DNA of 64,000 nucleotides from Cliona cf. orientalis (GCA_963930775.1 OZ005697.1:2046001-2110000), one strand, 5' to 3'. Shown: positions 46,641-62,286, counted from the stretch's first letter. Made by a program: numbers and translations. The notes: generated from the sequence alone by a model not told the origin.

Positions 46641-46843
46641 CATTATTTACATTACATTACATTACATTACATTACATTACATTACATTACATTAATTACA
46701 TTACATTACACGCTCACATATTCTTTTATCTTAGGTTGTAACATTACATTACACGCTCACATATTCTTTTATCTTAGGTTGTAACATTACATTTATTACA
46801 TTACATTACACGCTCACATATTCTTTTATCTTAGGTTGTAACT
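46641..46843. repeat. (ACATT)n and triplicated short inverted-repeat ends
   Basis: A long ACATT run (to about 46705), then ATTCTTTTATCTTAGGTTGT three times, separated by ACATTACAT. That 20-mer is the reverse complement of ACAACCTAAGATAAAAGAAT near the start of units 2-4, so the tandem units begin and end in inverted repeats. A single copy also lies at about 45448-45467. Confidence 0.75.
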
Positions 46844-46904
46844 ACTTAGTGTAGAAGTTGCGTGTTTCCTGGTAAACAACATGGCACAACATTTCCCAGA
46901 ATGT

Positions 46905-47670
46905 AAGGTAAGTTGAGGAGATTATCTGCAGACACGGAGCTCCAGAATGTTTGTTATCAGATCAAGGTTCCAATTTTCTCTCGGAACTAATTGCTGAGGT
47001 ATATCGTCTCATGCAAATTAAGAAACTAAATACGTCTGGATACCATCCATCTGCAGACCGATGGTCTTATGGAAACGTTTCATAGAACTCTGATTTTGAC
47101 GCTGTCAATGTATGTGGAGAAATATGCTAGAGATTGGGACAAATTTCATGCTCTATGCTATCGAGCACCGCTCAAGAATCTACCCGGGGAAAGTCCGTTT
47201 TATCTTTTGTATGGCCGAGATGCTCACCAACCTCTTGAGGAAGCTCTTGATTGTCCGAGACCAGAGTATTTGGTAGACCTTGACGATTACAAGTCCGAAC
47301 TTGTACGAGCGTTGTCTGGTGCATGGAAAACTGCATCCAATCGAGTGCATTAAGTCTGATCGAACAAAAGCATCAAAAGACGGTTTACGATTGCCATGCT
47401 AAGACAATTGACTACCATGTGGGTGACAGGGTACATGCCTCATGAAGCGACCGGAAAGCAGCTAAGTTGGCCAGGCCATTTTTTGGGCCTTACCGCATTG
47501 TGCTTGCTGTATTCTTCACAATAGCTACCTGTGAGGTACATGGAGACACATTTGACAAGAGTGGTTGGAAGGGGTTGAGACTGTCGATGAAGCAGACACT
47601 TCTGAACTGGCTCTCAGTCCGTAGGCAGGGAGAGGATTTGATGGCTACTGATGGCTTACTTCCAGTATCA
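46905..47670 (+). mobile_element. Ty3/Gypsy-type integrase fragment, right part (broken)
   Basis: Continues the integrase core: RHGAPECLLSDQGSNF (second catalytic Asp region) and TSGYHP, followed by an open stretch (47069-47353) with FYLLYGRDAHQPLEEAL, typical of the end of Gypsy-type integrases. A frameshift precedes 47069 (after the GYHP motif) and stops follow 47353. Together with 42950-43794 it is one element split by about 3.1 kb of later repeats. Confidence 0.8.
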
Positions 47671-49001
47671 TAGTCTATAGATTGAACTAAATAGCTACTC
47701 TGCCATATTTTGCATATTGCATCACAATATAATTGGTAGTTTATTTGACATTCCTCTTTCAGTTGCTAGCTACAATCTGAAATCAATCCGATAGGTAGTT
47801 TTTGACTCATCTAACTAGCTAGGTATGGATTTGGATTACATCATCAGATTCTCATGGCACACGAGAGGCGGGACATTTACACGGTGCATGCGCAAATATA
47901 TTCCAGATAGAACACCTATGCTAGCGGATATGTTCCGGGGGAACATATTTGCTAGCGAATATGTTCCCTGGAGCCCCAAGTATTACCAGGCCCTTTCTCA
48001 AAGCGGAGTTACATAAGGGGGTGTATCTCAGACTATGGCACAGTTATGCTGCATGGACGTAGACACAGTTTATAATGTGGTGGGGGGGGGGGGGTGGGCT
48101 TGAAAATCATTGCACGCGAAGCGCGCGAAATTTTTCTGCCCTGTTAGCTATTGAAGATGTCATAAAAATGCACTTTTGAGGAGATATTCTCATGAATTTG
48201 TTACAATTCTGGAGCTAGACTGATAAAAGCCAATATTTGATACAAGTCAACAATTGTTCCCAATAAAATATAATGTAAAGCTGAAAATCTGGGGGGGGGG
48301 GGGGGGGGGCCGTGGAGCTTCAGCTCCTAAAGCCCCCACGGTGTCTAGCTACACCCTTGTGCTGTGGGCCCATCTAGGGGGCATGCTCCCCCAGAAAATT
48401 TTGACTCTTTGAGGGCAATTCTAAGACATTCTGACAGTGATTATCACTGAATTTTGCCATGAGTAAATACCCTGTGCGATACCTACACTGCTCGTACTAA
48501 TACTACTAGCTATAGCTATAAGCTCTACATATTTATTGTACATCCTGTGTGCGTTATTTGGAAAACAACGGTTATATTTGTGCATGGTTTGTGTAAACGT
48601 AAGAACGTGAAGTTACACCTATGCTAAGTGGCCAAAAAGAGGGGTTTGTCCCGGAATCCCCTCAAACCCGATGCCCCCTGTGTACGGGCCTGATTATCCA
48701 CACAAATCACAAATCATGCATTTGGAACCTCATACTGAGGAACCTTATAACCCTGACGCACTTTGGACTCGCAAACAAGGTATACATGTAGCAGCTAGCG
48801 TGGTAAAACAGATAGAGGGATGATTAGACTCCGGCATCCATGTAGCCCTCATGCACACTAGCTATATTGACGACCTTGTACCATATGCACCATTAGAACT
48901 AGGCAGTTACCGGGTTTTTCATTAGTAAATATAAAATGATAGCTAACTGAAAGTCAAAATTATTGCTAGTAGGTTGATGCGTATTCTCCCTTTCAGCTAA
49001 T
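47671..49001. other. Repeat-rich interval before G12
   Basis: Includes a short GATATGTTCC/GGAACATAT palindrome (about 47925-47970) and the uninterrupted copy of the G-run repeat (48056-48310). About 48720-49000 is A+T-rich upstream sequence of G12 without the family TATA box. No gene seen. Confidence 0.45.
48056..48310. repeat. Dispersed repeat bounded by G-runs, uninterrupted copy
   Basis: Counterpart of 24187-24918 without the foldback insertion; G-runs at about 48081-48092 and 48291-48310. Confidence 0.6.
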
Positions 49002-51274
49002 ATGAGCTTCTACCCGCTACTCATTCTAACAGTCTCAGTAACTAAATTTTCACCGAGTGTTTCCCTTCATTCTGATAATAATATTACAAGTAAGTATCTA
49101 TGTACATTTAGGTGTAGCTTAGAGGCTGAATTTGAATCTATTAAATGTAAAAAGCTTAAGAATCAACTTCCCAATACGGCATTGCTGGGACACTGCAACT
49201 ATTTGGTGGTACATTAACAAAGCTTACATGTTCAGCTATTCAGCCAGCTTTTCATCTCATTGTGAAATGGGGCGGTAGAACTGTGGTGTATGATCCTGAA
49301 CAATATGGCCAACTACCAGACTTATTTAATATTGATGTGACAGTGTCTCCAACTAGAAACAACGTTACTCTGTTCATTAATGGAACCAACCACTCAAACA
49401 ATGTAGCTAACTGTTCAGTGCAGAAATATAACTGATCCAATTTTTGGAAGGTCTGAAATCCTCTTCACATTGATGCTTGAGTTTATTAGTAAGTTCATTT
49501 ATAATTAATTCACAATTCAAATCCATGTCTGGCCTCAATCATTTCAGGCACTCTATCAGCTCCAAATTTAATGATGTTCACTATGATGAAGATCCTGATG
49601 GCTACCGACAAATACGTTGGGTACCACCAACTTTAGTTTCTGACGAGCCTGGCTCTCAGAATGTTAGTGTTGATTCCAGGATAACACACTTTTTAATTTA
49701 CATCATCACTAATGAGTCAACAGCAGTCTACAATGTTTCAGGGACATCTTTTGTCTTTGAAAACGGAATACTTTGCAGTTTCTGGATTCAGGTGGCAGCA
49801 GTGAACCCAGCTGGGATGGGGGAACGCAGCTCCCCGCTAGCTTTTGACTGTGAGTTTGCATGTTAAGACTCATTGCAAAATTTTGGCACCTTATAAATTT
49901 AAATATAGGCTAGGGAAAATTTTTAGGAATTTTGTTAATTTTATAATACTCCACTGTCTATAATAGTACATACAGGATGCATGGGTTCCACAAATTCAAC
50001 TACAGACATGATGATGGATCTCGAGCCTATTCTAGTATCCAGTGGATTATCAGGTGAACATGTATATCATGCATCTACACGCATCATAATAATGCATTGT
50101 ACTACTAATGATGAGATTGACAATGTGCTTTATACACAGCTGGTAAAATCGCAGCAGTTATAGTTGGTGTAGTTTTAATGATCGCAGGGTTATTGGTCAT
50201 ACTAGCTATTGCTTTTGCAAAGCTCAAGATTGATAGGCACCAGCGTGTCATACAGAGTATGAAATCAGAAATAAGGTGAGAAATGCAACAACTGCAATTA
50301 AAACGTACAAGCAAAGGTATCTTTTAAAACTATTATAATCGTGTTATAGAAGTGATCAGCTGTCAAATCCTACTGAGGACTCACTCGCTGAGATAGAAAA
50401 ATGTGTGGAATCAGATCACAGTAGCAGTAGAAATGATCCCAGTATTGCGAATAAAAAGCAACAATCAGATTCTACGCCAACTAGGGTACGTTGACGTAAT
50501 TATAAATTAAATGTTATATGACTGATAAATAGGCACATTATCATAATATTACATGTATGCCATGATGACTACCTACATGTGTATGTCTAGCATCTTAATT
50601 GTACTGCGAGTATATGTAGTGTTGTTCGGCTAAGCAGCCATCTCCGCAGTTGGAATTTCCTCACAGAAGGTCCTGTTTTCTATGCAGCACAGAGACATAA
50701 AAATTGCCCACCTTAAGTATTTGGCTTCAACAAGAGTCTCTGAAAGACAGAGAGAGAGCCTTAGACTCGGAAGATAGGGTCCGTGACTCCATAATAATAT
50801 ACCGGGGTAGTACACTAGCTTCCCATGGCCATTAAAAATTTTATTGTAAATATATGACAGTCCTCATGTTGATCTATTTCAGTGTAGCCTTATACATACA
50901 GTGCAGTTATGCAACAGTTGTATATGAACAAAAGATTTAATAAGTACATAGCTACATAACTCATCCATTATGATTGTTACATGCACGTACTCCCTTGACG
51001 AAAATAGATAAATAGCTACTTGTCCCTTAACAATGCTATCATTTGCAGAGCTTACAAAACACTTGACCAAGTTGTAATCACAACTATATAAAATTTGGGA
51101 AGATTTTCATTTATGTTTACATTATACAGTCCTACTCTCAAGATGGCCCACCACTATAATTATTATGCTGAAATTGATGTTCTTGCTAAGAAGCAAAACA
51201 AAGTTCCAGAGCCTGATTCAGAAGAGACAAGCCATCATGTATATGCCATATTGGAACAATTACCATCACCTCAG
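49002..51274 (+). pseudogene. G12: G11-type ectodomain joined to canonical tail, frameshifted
   Basis: Exons 49002-49089, 49161-49488, 49548-49849, 49967-50053, 50140-50275, 50350-50485 and 51130-51274. Exons 1-3 are G11-like (LQLFGGTLTKLTC, DEDPDGYRQIRW). Exons 4-7 are canonical (HTGCMGSTNSTT stalk, acidic exon 6, YAEI and YAIL). Lesions: a 4-base insertion in exon 2 (near 49405) that leads at once to a TGA; a 5-base insertion early in exon 3; a 5-base loss in exon 7 just before the YAEI codons, giving a TAA at 51157-51159. Exon 8 is not recognisable. Splice sites and exons 4-6 are intact. The usual exon 2 acceptor is missing and a new AG at 49160 would have to serve. Confidence 0.82.
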
Positions 51275-52816
51275 GTAGCATAGACTAACTTAATTATCCA
51301 TGCACCAGCTTTAATTAAAGCAATGATGCTCCTGTCAACATTCTAATATTCACTGTATATAGACTAAGTTCGCTGAAACTGACAAACATGTTTTGCGTAG
51401 GTTAACTCATTATTTCTTTATTTTTGACACTTTGCATATTTTTAACTTACACTTTGGATAGAGTACATATCTTGTGTGATAGCAGGTTGACTGTAAATTT
51501 ATCATGATAGAGGTAATCCATTGAGCACAAGCATTTGCCACAGAGGGAAGAATAGAATGATAAGTGTAAGTGGCCAGGTTTGAACTAGCTCCTATATATA
51601 CGATGCTTACACTCTGCCGTCATCAGGGCTCAGTAGCTCAAAAGGTCCTGGGTTCAAATCCCGGCTTAGTCCTGAGTTTTCTTTCTCTTCCTTTATTTCT
51701 TAATCACCTGTTTCAAAGAGTAGAATGGTTTGATGTACATCGATCACTTCGATTTTTATCAGTAAAAATAGAGTATGATTGAACTGTCTTGCAAGGCGGA
51801 AGTGAATGATTGTGAGAAGATGAGAATGGAGAATATCCTAAAATAGTATACAGCTATTAAAATACCACCCTCACCCTTAATTCTTCTATTTGTTGGAAAA
51901 AACTGACATTTTTATTAAAATTAATGTATAACTACTGGAAGGTCCTTTGAGTTCAACCTTCACTTGAAACTATCTTCACCCCTCTGTCTAGCCAACAGAT
52001 GATTCGGTAGATATAGCTAGGTGAGGACCACAGACTTCATTGAGACCATATAGTATCCATGTTGAGACGAGTAGATAAAGAGAAGTCCTTTTTAATTGTC
52101 GATATTTTGAAATTTGGTTGGAACAATTGGACCAGTCTGGTGGGGGTGGTTATTTAGGTGAAGAGTGCTCTGCTAGTGCTGTGATGAGAAAGTGAGGAAG
52201 GGAGGAGAGAGAGTGAGTGCAGCAAGATAAATATGAGCTACAAAAATCTGGTTGATATTTAAATTTTTACCTCCTTAGAGAGAAGGTGGACACCTATAGT
52301 CTGAAATCAGTGAGTCATTTGAGGCCACTCTGTTGGCAGTGAAGGCTAGCACATAGGTCTACATCCTTGGGCTTGGCATTCCATGGGCCGCACATTATTT
52401 TGGCTGAGTGGTATGCCATAGCGTTACCAAACCACTAAATTTGAAACTAATTCCTCGCCAGAATTGCCAATTGCGTGGTGAATTGGTGAATTCCTTGCCA
52501 TATTATAGCTATTCACTATGCTTGAAGAATACAATTATAATAACAGCTGGAACTCAAACTACATTTTTTACCATTCATAACACAAATGTTTTACCATAGC
52601 AACTGGTGTTGACTTTTTGACCCTGGCTATGGAAAAGGTCTATACCGGCTCGTAGCTGCACTCAATTAATCTCTACTTACTAGTACATACCACATAATTC
52701 TCCCCAAAGTAATTAAGAATGCCCCAGTTAAGTCCAGCTATATACAATTATTTACCATAGTAACAAGTTGCTAGTGTGCAGATATTAGCTAACAGAGGAT
52801 ATGGAATGCTGCTAGC
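51275..52816. other. Spacer after G12
   Basis: Spacer-type sequence: remnant of the antisense block (51530-51830) split by a SINE piece, the GGTTGGAACAATTGGACCAGTCTGG segment shared with the G3-G4 spacer, and a purine-rich stretch near 52195. No gene seen. Confidence 0.45.
51625..51715 (+). repeat. tRNA-derived SINE fragment
   Basis: GGGCTCAGTAGCTCA joined to AAGGTCCTGGGTTCAAATCC: a box A-like and a box B (GGTTCAAATCC) region with the middle deleted, followed by a T-rich tail. It interrupts the conserved spacer block, since TAGAATGGTTTGATG resumes at 51720. Confidence 0.6.
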
Positions 52817-52882
52817 TATAAATAAGGATTTAGCTGGCACTTTAAGTTCCCCTCTGCAATATTATGAGGCTCCATCCACTGA
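52817..52882 (+). pseudogene. Relic of a receptor promoter and first exon
   Basis: TATAAATAAGGA at 52817 and an ATG at 52864 (MRLHPL) with family spacing. Similarity ends at about 52882 inside the signal peptide, where inserted repeats begin. A remnant of an exon 5 reappears at 55709, so this copy was split by about 2.8 kb of insertions or lost its middle. Confidence 0.65.
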
Positions 52883-53110
52883 AGTCAGAACTCTGAATGG
52901 GCCATTCCAATACCGGTATATAAAGATACACCCCCACGGAAGACTAAATTTTGATTTACCCTGTCAGGAAGCCTAATTATTGACTTCAACCATCATTAAA
53001 TAGAGGACTTGACCCCTTGTTACGACGCAAATGCGATCTAACGCAAATGCGATCTATCAACACTTAGAAAAATTCGACAGGGAAAATATAAGAAAAAAGT
53101 CAAAGTGTAC

Positions 53111-53172
53111 GGCAAGATTCGAACCCGCTCTATTCCGTCCCATACATAAGAGCCCAACCACTCGGCCACCAC
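53111..53172 (-). repeat. tRNA-like segment (Ser/Leu type boxes)
   Basis: Minus strand: box A TGGCCGAGTGG and box B GGTTCGAATCT. The region between is short and no full cloverleaf is apparent. It lies inside the inverted-repeat element above, so it is probably a captured or SINE-derived promoter. Confidence 0.5.
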
Positions 53173-53209
53173 CGTTGTTGCTGCCGGCAGCCGTTATTTC
53201 AACTATTTT

Positions 53210-53415
53210 ATAGACAAACCCTACACAACCCAGCCCCTCCCACACTAACCCTGCTAACCATTCACAACCCAGCCCCTCCAGTCCACGTATACGCAAACCC
53301 TAGAGACTAACCCTGCTAACCATTCGCAACCCATACCCAGACCTCCCAGCCCCTCCCACACTAACCCTGCTAACCATTCGCAATCCATCCCCTGACCTCC
53401 CAGCCCCTCCCATCC
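53210..53415. repeat. Minisatellite, about 3-4 imperfect copies
   Basis: Repeats built from CTAACCCTGCTAACCATTC and CCCAGCCCCTCC, with units of about 60-70 bp. Confidence 0.7.
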
Positions 53416-53495
53416 ATATCGTCCAGCGATCGCGGCGGCGTACGTACCGGCGTATCGCGAACGGGTCGGGATCGCATTTGCGTCGTAACACCCCT

Positions 53496-54126
53496 CCAAG
53501 ACTCATTAAACGTTTGGTGCAGCCACTGTAAATACCCAAGCCTATGGTGCCCGGTTGGACATAGTGGCCAACGGCTTTTGGGGAGGTGCCTTTGAGAGAG
53601 CCTTTTTTGATGTTAGGGTATTCAACCCATTCGCTCCTTCAAACCGCCACTCCTCTTTAGCCTCTTCCTACCGTCACCATGAAAGCTTGAAAAAGAGACT
53701 CTACGAACGGCGAGTTCGGGAAGTGGAGCACTCTTCTTTCACCCCACTCGTTTTCTCTCTTACCGGTGGTCTCGGTCCTGCTGCTTCTGCCTTCTATAAA
53801 CGCCTAGCATCACAACTTTCAGACAAATGGAAGCAACCATACAGCTCCACAATTGGTTGGCTACGCTGCAGAATTTCATTTTCACTACTCAGATCCTCGA
53901 TAATGTGTCTCAGAGGTGCAAGATCATCTCACACCTATAACAGCCACCTTGCAGCCTCTGTTGACCTTACCATCTCTGACTCCAATCTGTTGCTTTGAAC
54001 TAAATTTAAGTTTGTTTTCCACCTATCATGAACTTACCTGAATTGGTTGTTGTTCACATCCACCTCTTCCATACCTTACATGTTTCTTTCTTTATTATTA
54101 TTATATGTTGGATAAAAAAAAAAAAA
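53496..54126 (+). mobile_element. 3' fragment of a retrotransposon (reverse transcriptase C-terminal region)
   Basis: Frame open from 53510 to 54000. ARLDIVANGFWGG, FFDVRVFNPFAPSN, EHSSFTPLVFS and TIGWLRCRISFSLLRSS are characteristic of the end of a reverse-transcriptase polyprotein common in marine invertebrate genomes, by my memory of that family. The stop is followed by about 115 bp and an A-run (54114-54126), fitting a 5'-truncated non-LTR insertion. The catalytic part is missing. Confidence 0.6.
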
Positions 54127-54237
54127 TTAAACACTAAGTAGAAAAAAAAAGCAAATTTAAATACTAAGTAGAAAAAAAAAGGTTAAGTAGAAAAAAAAAG
54201 CAAATTTAAATAATTAAATAAATAAATAATCTAATTC

Positions 54238-54614
54238 ATGGGGGGTTTGGGAGCACTTGGGGGGATAATTTTTACATGGGCACGCAGAATGGGTCAAAAC
54301 TAGAATTTTGATGGCGGGAAATTTTGATTCACACCTTACAATTAAAGTTATGGCCCTTTGAAGTTTCCCCATATGTTTGTATAGGAAGCCATGCACTTGC
54401 AATGTTTTCCGCCCACGCGCTACGTGAGGGGTGGGGCCACGCGCGCACATCAACGTGACGACCATTACCCACTTTGGTCAAAATTGATGTATAGGCTGCC
54501 TGCTTGCATTGTATGGCTCTACTATGCATCCAGCTCGACTATGTGGTGGTTTCGGACAATTTTTTTTCTGCTTAGTGTTCTGGTCTCCTTGAAAAAAAAA
54601 AAAAAAAAAAAAAA
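54238..54614 (+). repeat. Dispersed A-tailed repeat, plus orientation
   Basis: Second copy of 43795-44190, here ending in a 23-base A-run (54592-54614). Preceded by three AAGTAGAAAAAAAAAG repeats (54135-54200) that look like slipped copies of its 3' end. Confidence 0.7.
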
Positions 54615-54639
54615 TTAAAAGGCGACAAGGTGCAGTGTC

Positions 54640-55700
54640 ATTTGCATGATAACCCCCCTGGATTCATTATTGTCTTCATGGTAACCATCTAGATTTCATT
54701 AAAATTTGGTACTTACCCATAAAGATTTCATTAAAAACCTATTTTTACCCGTCAAGAACTCATTAAAATGGCATAAATTTAGACCCCTCAGAAGTAATTA
54801 TGGCTCTTCCGTGGGGGTGTATCACTATAAGCCCAATGTGTATTTTCTCTATGACGACCCTTTATGCCATGAATAGAATGCGTATTTTCTCTATACAAGA
54901 GGGTTGCGACGGACGGACAGACAAAAATCGCCAAACGATTGCAGTAACCCTCCGCCTACGCTTTGCGGCGAGGGTTAACTACAACGACAACGACGACGAC
55001 ACGACCGATTACTTTACCCCCTTGCGCATGCGCGCGGGGTAATATTATTGGATACTGAATACCCTATTAATTGTGACCCGCTAACAAGCTATGAGAAAAG
55101 GGACTGTTGGGGATAAATTTTCATTTTCTAATAATAGCTAAAATGTTGAAAAGTTGAAGATAGCTCAATTTTCTGTTTTTTTTGGTTCATTAGAAAATGT
55201 AGAATTTTTGCTTCATATTGATAATATTAATATACTATGTTCATTTATAGTTGGAACATGTGAACTGCAGTTACGGGTATATATAATATTTGCTCAGATA
55301 CATACAAATTAATACAAAATTTAATTAAAAATGCACATTTTCTGAAAAACGAATGTATCTATGCACTCTTACTAGTCGCTCAGATATGGCGATTTTTCTG
55401 CTAACAACAACTACAACGACAACGACGACGACACGACCGATTACTTTACCCCCTTGCGCATGAGCGCGGGGTAATATTGGATACTAATGAATACTCTATT
55501 AATAATTATTCAATACAAAAATGAGAGAGATAAAGCTGACCTGAACAATACACAGGAAGAAATTAAAGCCAACTAACAATCGAACCCAATCATCCCTTCA
55601 ACTTACTCAAACACACTATGTGTAAGAAAGTCGAAACCAAGTCCTTCGCTTACATCACGTGCACAACAAAAGCAACCAAAAATCCAACAATGCCATGCAT
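54640..55700. repeat. Repeat island with a duplicated segment and a terminal-hairpin element
   Basis: 54977-55078 and 55404-55503 are near-identical (CGACGACACGACCGATTACT, then CCCCCTTGCGCATG). The stretch 54890-54985 ends in a GC-rich hairpin (AACCCTCCGCC / GGCGAGGGTT) after GACGGACGGACAGAC; the same element type, in the other orientation, starts at about 57455 in intron 6 of G13. No gene. Confidence 0.55.
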
Positions 55701-55708
55701 GCATGCAT

Positions 55709-55870
55709 GATGTAGTTTTAATAATCATAGGATTATATCGGTCATGTTAGCTAGAATTTGCACAGCTCAAAAATAATAGGCACCAATGTAACGTAATTTT
55801 ATTGTATAATAATATTATGGAGCTTGAAACTGGAATTAAGTTATATGCAGCTGGTGAAATTGCAACAAAA
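55709..55870 (+). pseudogene. Relic of a receptor membrane exon
   Basis: TGTAGTTTTAATAATCATAG and GGCACCAATG match the helix and stop-transfer part of exon 5, with frame-breaking changes. A second scrap (GAATTAAG, then ATGCAGCTGGTGAAATTGCA) shows the start of an exon 5 again. Debris of one or two lost copies between G12 and G13. Confidence 0.6.
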
Positions 55871-56021
55871 ATTAATATGCACCATGGCATACAGTTAGCT
55901 CCTCCTTATATTGATGGAGGGGCGGGCAATCTCAGGTTTTCCCCCCAGTGATGCCAATGGCTTTAGCATAAAATTTCAGTGCTTCAGCTTAATTTCTAAC
56001 TGATACTTACCTAGATTGAGT

Positions 56022-59753
<3,732 letters not shown>

Positions 59754-61677
59754 GTACAGGATAAACACGTTTGCAGGTAGTTTATTTTTATTTTATGACA
59801 CTTTGCATGTTACACTTTTGGGCAGAGTACATATTAGTACATATTTTATGTGATCGAGTGATAGCAGGTTGATTTCTTTATTATGTGCAATATTATCATC
59901 ATGACAGACGTATTATATCATAATTAATTTTATTATGTTGAAAGATCATACCTTATTAGAATTGGGTCCATTGAGTCTGAAGTATTTAGTGCAGTAGAAT
60001 GGTTTAATGTACATGTACTTTGATTTTCATCGACAAGAATAGAGTGTGATTGAACTATCTTGCGAGGCGGAGGTGAATGATCGTGAGAAGAGGAGGCTAC
60101 TGAATGGCCATGTGAAGTTGACGACAAAGGGTTAAAGTCATCGTGGACAACATCACTATATGGAGATTAAGTCAATTACGGTGGGTTCACCCAATCTCGA
60201 GTCTGATGACAGTATAGTTTCTGTATCAGCACCTCCATTATTGCTACCCCATGATTGCTGGACTGGAGACTGTGGATCTTAGTATGGGAATTGGAAGATA
60301 AATATTCCGGAATACAGCTATGCCAGTGCCTTCCTGATACTCCCCTCACCCTCCTCCTAGTTGTTAAAAAAATTAAATATGTAGAGGAAGGTCCTTTGAG
60401 TTCTATCTTAGTTGGTCGGAGCTATCTTCAACCCTCTAGCTGACAGATTCACTCCTAGTCATCTGTTGCATGAGGATTTGGTGAGATCAGAAACCTCGTT
60501 GTACTTGTGACAATTAGATGAAGAGAAGTCCTTTTGGGGGGATGATTTGGCTGGAATAATTATTGGACCATTCTGGTGGGTGATGTTATTTAGGTGAATT
60601 AGAGATTGCGCTGTGACAAAAAGGAGAGGAAGGGAAGGAGGGAGAGAGAGGGAGGGAGAGAGGAGAAGAGAAAGCCTGAGAGAATGCAGCAATTGGCTCG
60701 GTATTCCACATAAAATAAAGAGATATCTCTGTTGACTTGTATCCCATACTATCATGAAGGGTGACCAACTTACATATCACTGTGCATGTGTGCATTAATT
60801 AGTCATTCTTTGGGGGGGGGGGGGGGGGGGGGGGAGATGTGTATAGCTACATTTGGATAGTGAAAATAAACTTATGACTGAATGGGCTATATATGCATTC
60901 CTCAAGCACAGTGGAATCTCTAATAATTGATATGGTCTTAATACAAGCCGTTGTGGACAAGAGAGTTTTGCATGCTACAAGGGTTCCGTGCATATGCTAA
61001 TCTCAAATTATTAAGTATAATATTATGGTTTTTTTCCTCCATCCTTGCTGCAGGGAGAATTAGCTAACTGGTGTACATTGTCAAGAGAATGGACTAGTAT
61101 ACTTATTGGATACAATTGTGAGTAGTCTTTCCAGTTCATAATGGTTGGATGACATGTTCATATGATGTCATGTATGTAGGTTAAGTTGTGGCTGCCTTTA
61201 AGTTAGTAATCTCGTAATAATAGTACAATGTACTGTATATGTACTGAAATGTTAGTTGGTCACTGTCCATGCATTGTGCATGCAGGGCACATAAATTTTG
61301 GCTGTGAGTAAGAAATTTTAATGAATTTTATTTGGCAATTGCATTTTGCAAAACCACTTACTATGATTCCCCACCAAAATTACATGGTGAATATTATTGG
61401 TGAATTCATTGCGGCCATGCATTCACTATGCTTGAAGGATGCACTACTAATCTTGTCCCAGCTATAATACATTATCAGCTAGAACTCAAACTGCATTCTT
61501 TTTGCCATCCGCAACACAAATATTTTTATTCGGGCATTTACCACAGCAGCCTGCCTTGAAGGTGCCAACCATTTGTCTCTGGCTATGGAAAGGTCTATCT
61601 AGTACTGCCTCATATAGCTGCATTCCATTTCTAATAAATGGTACATACAGCTTATTAAACTTACACTATATTAATAC

Positions 61678-61974
61678 CAAGGGCTTATAGACTCCTAAAG
61701 GAGAAGAGGGCATGTAACCAGGCACCTGGCAAAATTCATATGTAAGCTAAAAATAGCAAAACTCCTCAATATGCATAGTGAAAGCCAGACTGCAGCTATT
61801 ACTATAATTAGTTACAAACCACTGTCTGATCTGAATTTTGCTAGGTACACAGAACACTATGGCAGTTACATGCCCTCTCCCCCTTTGGGGTCTATAAGTA
61901 GCCTCGTCCCCAGGCCACTCCCATATTGAAAACATGGGAGTGGCCTGGGGACGAGGCTAGTCTATAAGCCCTTG
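61678..61974. mobile_element. 297-bp inverted-repeat transposon with a strong internal hairpin
   Basis: Terminal inverted repeats CAAGGGCTTATAGACT and its complement; direct repeat TTAATAC on both flanks (61671-61677 and 61975-61981). Near the right end, 61899-61924 and 61934-61959 form a perfect 26-bp stem with a 9-base loop (TAGCCTCGTCCCCAGGCC in the stem). No coding sequence. Confidence 0.85.
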
Positions 61975-62272
61975 TTAATACTGTTTTCCCCAGAGCAATT
62001 AAAAATGCCCAGTTGAATCCACCCCTTTCAGGGTTTTATCCAGAAAAAAAATGTGGGGGATAAGTGGGCGTGGCAGTTACACGCACCGTGTCTCCTCCTC
62101 CCTCCCCCTTAACCATTGTTATAAATTGAAATGTGTTTTTGGATGTTACTGAGGCATTATGTGGTTTTATCTAGTACTCTTAAATATTAACTAAAAGAGA
62201 TTACTGATCAATTGCATCGTACCGCAAAAGAATAGCTAACATAGCTACTCCCCTTCCCCCACCTCCTCTCTC

Positions 62273-62286
<14 letters not shown>

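Larger units (their letters stand above)
44192..46712. repeat. Four tandem copies of a ~630-bp unit
   Basis: Units start at CAAGCTAAACCACAACC: 44192, 44815, 45470 and 46085 (spacing 623, 655 and 615). Each holds TAGTTAACGGTATGTCACC, a minus-strand tRNA-like segment, TCAAAAATCTGAGACG and an (ACATT)n stretch at its right end. Units 2-4 are more alike than unit 1. The whole array sits inside the interrupted integrase gene. Confidence 0.85.
53018..53490. mobile_element. 473-bp inverted-repeat element with tRNA-like and minisatellite core
   Basis: Ends are inverted repeats of about 20 bp (TGTTACGACGCAAATGCGAT at the left and its complement at the right). CCCCT flanks both sides (53013-53017 and 53491-53495), a likely 5-base target duplication. 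The interior contains a minus-strand tRNA-like segment and a tandem repeat. It is strikingly GC- and CpG-rich for this region. Confidence 0.75.

Noticed and set aside
53254..53539. Minus-strand Gly/Trp-rich frames
   Set aside because: They read the minisatellite and the end of an inverted-repeat element.
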